Assembly: GCA_905210525.1 (NCBI GenBank)
Contig: CAJLXE010000066.1
Span: 1-7,855 of the forward strand
Origin: an uncultured Clostridia bacterium
GTDB taxonomy: Bacteria > Bacillota > Clostridia > HGM11327
Reading direction: 5' to 3'
DNA length: 7,855 nt
A model generated the notes under the pieces. The model saw only the letters and a program-made list of their open reading frames with translations, did not search any database and was not told where the DNA came from. Numbering within the stretch: the first letter of the stretch is position 1; each line of letters opens with the position of its first letter. The position numbers and the translations under genes were made by a program. Positions 6,418 through 7,855 of the stretch are shown in pieces.

Positions 6418-7848
6418 ATGCAGGAATATTATGAAAATCCTCTTTGCACACGTTATGCGGGAGAAACAATGAAAAAAATCTTTTCTGCCGACAAGAAATT
6501 TTCCACATGGCGTAAGCTTTGGATAGCACTTGCGGAAAGCGAAAAAGAACTCGGGCTTGATATTACCGACGCGCAAATAGCTCAAATGAAAGAGCATATA
6601 TACGATATAGACTATGATAAAGCGAAGAAGTATGAAAGCGAACTCAGACATGACGTTATGGCGCACGTTCATACGTATGCCGACGCTTGTCCGGAAGCAA
6701 GACCTATAATTCATTTGGGTGCTACGTCGTGCTATGTCGGTGACAATACGGACATTATCGTTATGAGAGACGCGCTTATCGAGGTTAAAAAGATGCTTGT
6801 TAGCACGATTGCGGCGCTGGGGGATTTTGCCGCAAAACATAAGGATGTACCTACTCTTGCATATACGCATTTTCAGGCAGCTCAGCCGACAACCGTAGGC
6901 AAGCGAGCAACTCTTTGGGCACAGGATCTCATACTCGATCTTGAACATATTGATTTTACTATAAACTCGTTAAAACTGCTCGGCTGTAAGGGTACGACAG
7001 GTACTTGTGCAAGCTTTGTGGCGCTTTTTGACGGCGATACACAAAAGGTTAAGCTTCTCGAAAAGAAAATAGCGCAGAAAATGGGCTTTAAGGAATGTAT
7101 GGCTGTTTCGGGACAGACATATACAAGAAAAATGGATTATTTCGTTTTGTCGGCTTTATCGGGTATTGCTCAGAGTGCTTGCAAGTTTGCGGGTGACATA
7201 AGACTTCTTTCACACATGAAAGAGTTTGATGAGCCGTTTGAATCAAAACAGATCGGCTCTTCTGCAATGGCGTATAAACGTAATCCGATGAGAAGCGAAA
7301 GAATAGCGTCTTTGGCCCGTTACGTTATGACGGACGCATTGAATCCGGCAATAACGGCATCTACTCAGTGGCTCGAAAGAACGCTGGATGATTCGGCAAA
7401 CAAGAGAATAAGCATACCGGAAGCGTTTCTTGCAATAGACGGAATAATGTCATTGTATATAAACGTAATATCAAACGGAACCGTATATCCGAAAGTAATG
7501 GAAAAGCATCTTAATGAAGAACTTCCTTTTATGGCTACGGAAAATATTCTTATGTACTGCACAAAGAAAGGCGGAGACAGACAGGCTCTTCACGAGGCTA
7601 TACGTCAGCTTTCCGTGCAGGTTACAAAAAATATAAAGCTTTACGGTGAAAATAATAATCTTCTTGAGCTTATATTGAATGACGAACGCTTCGGTATAAC
7701 AAAAGAAGAGCTTGATTCTATTCTTCACGTGAGAAACTTTATAGGCATGGCACCGGAGCAAACGGAAGAATTTATTAACAACGAAATTAAACCTGTTCTT
7801 GAAGCTAACAGCGATATGATAGGTTTTGAAGCAAAAATTAATGTTTAA
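6418..7848 (+). CDS. purB: Adenylosuccinate lyase, long human-ADSL-like type
   Basis: PurB acts twice: it splits SAICAR to AICAR plus fumarate, and adenylosuccinate to AMP plus fumarate. It follows purF by 19 bases, with GAAGGAA at 6401-6407 and GGAG at 6410-6413 before the ATG. The 476-residue protein shows RHDVMAHVH (77-85), HLGATSCYVGDNTD (99-112), the catalytic-histidine motif THFQAAQP (150-157), SGQTYTRK (231-238), the fumarase/lyase signature GSSAMAYKRNP (280-290) and LERTLDDSANKR (319-330). The length and these motifs resemble human ADSL more than the roughly 430-residue Bacillus subtilis enzyme. The product of PurC is its substrate. All active-site motifs are intact. A ribosome-binding-like sequence follows directly, so the operon probably continues. 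Confidence 0.96.
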   Translation: MQEYYENPLCTRYAGETMKKIFSADKKFSTWRKLWIALAESEKELGLDITDAQIAQMKEHIYDIDYDKAKKYESELRHDVMAHVHTYADACPEARPIIHLGATSCYVGDNTDIIVMRDALIEVKKMLVSTIAALGDFAAKHKDVPTLAYTHFQAAQPTTVGKRATLWAQDLILDLEHIDFTINSLKLLGCKGTTGTCASFVALFDGDTQKVKLLEKKIAQKMGFKECMAVSGQTYTRKMDYFVLSALSGIAQSACKFAGDIRLLSHMKEFDEPFESKQIGSSAMAYKRNPMRSERIASLARYVMTDALNPAITASTQWLERTLDDSANKRISIPEAFLAIDGIMSLYINVISNGTVYPKVMEKHLNEELPFMATENILMYCTKKGGDRQALHEAIRQLSVQVTKNIKLYGENNNLLELILNDERFGITKEELDSILHVRNFIGMAPEQTEEFINNEIKPVLEANSDMIGFEAKINV

Positions 7849-7855
7849 AGAGGAA
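7849..7855 (+). promoter_or_regulatory. Possible ribosome binding site for a gene beyond the window
   Basis: AGAGGAA directly after the purB stop codon resembles a Shine-Dalgarno sequence. A start codon would lie just past the right edge, suggesting that another gene, perhaps also pur, is co-transcribed. The window ends here, so this cannot be confirmed. Confidence 0.4.

Overview
The window looks like a chromosomal segment of a low-to-moderate GC Gram-positive bacterium, probably an uncultured or gut-type member of the Clostridia. The grounds are strong AAGGAG-type ribosome binding sites, heavy use of ATA (Ile) and AGA (Arg) codons, a LytR-CpsA-Psr cell-wall protein, a glycine dehydrogenase split into two subunits, and PurF with a short propeptide and iron-sulfur cysteines. 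All genes are on the + strand. There are no RNA genes, insertion sequences or CRISPR arrays that I can see.

Layout: (1) bases 1-1510 hold a 5'-truncated LCP-family membrane protein with an unusual outer region: a beta-rich module, then a Pro/Thr repeat linker, then the LCP catalytic domain. A hairpin followed by a short T run (1517-1547) probably ends this unit. (2) Bases 1588-3917 hold two overlapping genes (ATGA junction) homologous to gcvPA and gcvPB, the two halves of the glycine cleavage P-protein. (3) A 242-base gap carries a perfect consensus sigma-A type promoter (TTGACA-17-TATAAT) and a leader of about 160 bases. (4) Bases 4160-7848 hold purC, purF and purB, a de novo purine synthesis operon. 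The window ends on a likely ribosome binding site for a further gene.

The most interesting part is the gcvPA/gcvPB pair. Both reading frames are open, have good ribosome binding sites and are translationally coupled, and both keep the family framework (for example FLGAGVYDH in the A subunit and GIARPGDMGFD in the B subunit). The catalytic motifs, however, are gone from both. In the B subunit the His-Lys that binds PLP has become Asp256-Asn257, the glycine-rich loop after it is replaced without a length change, the two conserved histidines of the AHGE and SAHGTN motifs are Gly133 and Asp163, and about 130 C-terminal residues are absent. The A subunit lacks the TPYQPEISQG motif and a block of about 20 residues around the usual REKATSNICTNQ motif. 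This suggests a paired pseudoenzyme or a repurposed P-protein heterodimer. No gcvT or gcvH is in the window. The comparisons use family consensus from memory, so an alignment must confirm them.

The pur genes cover three non-consecutive steps: PurF makes phosphoribosylamine from PRPP and glutamine, PurC makes SAICAR, and PurB cleaves SAICAR and adenylosuccinate. PurB is of the long, human-ADSL-like type. Glycine is a purine precursor, so a glycine-related pseudoenzyme beside pur genes is suggestive, but the strong promoter between them argues for separate transcription.
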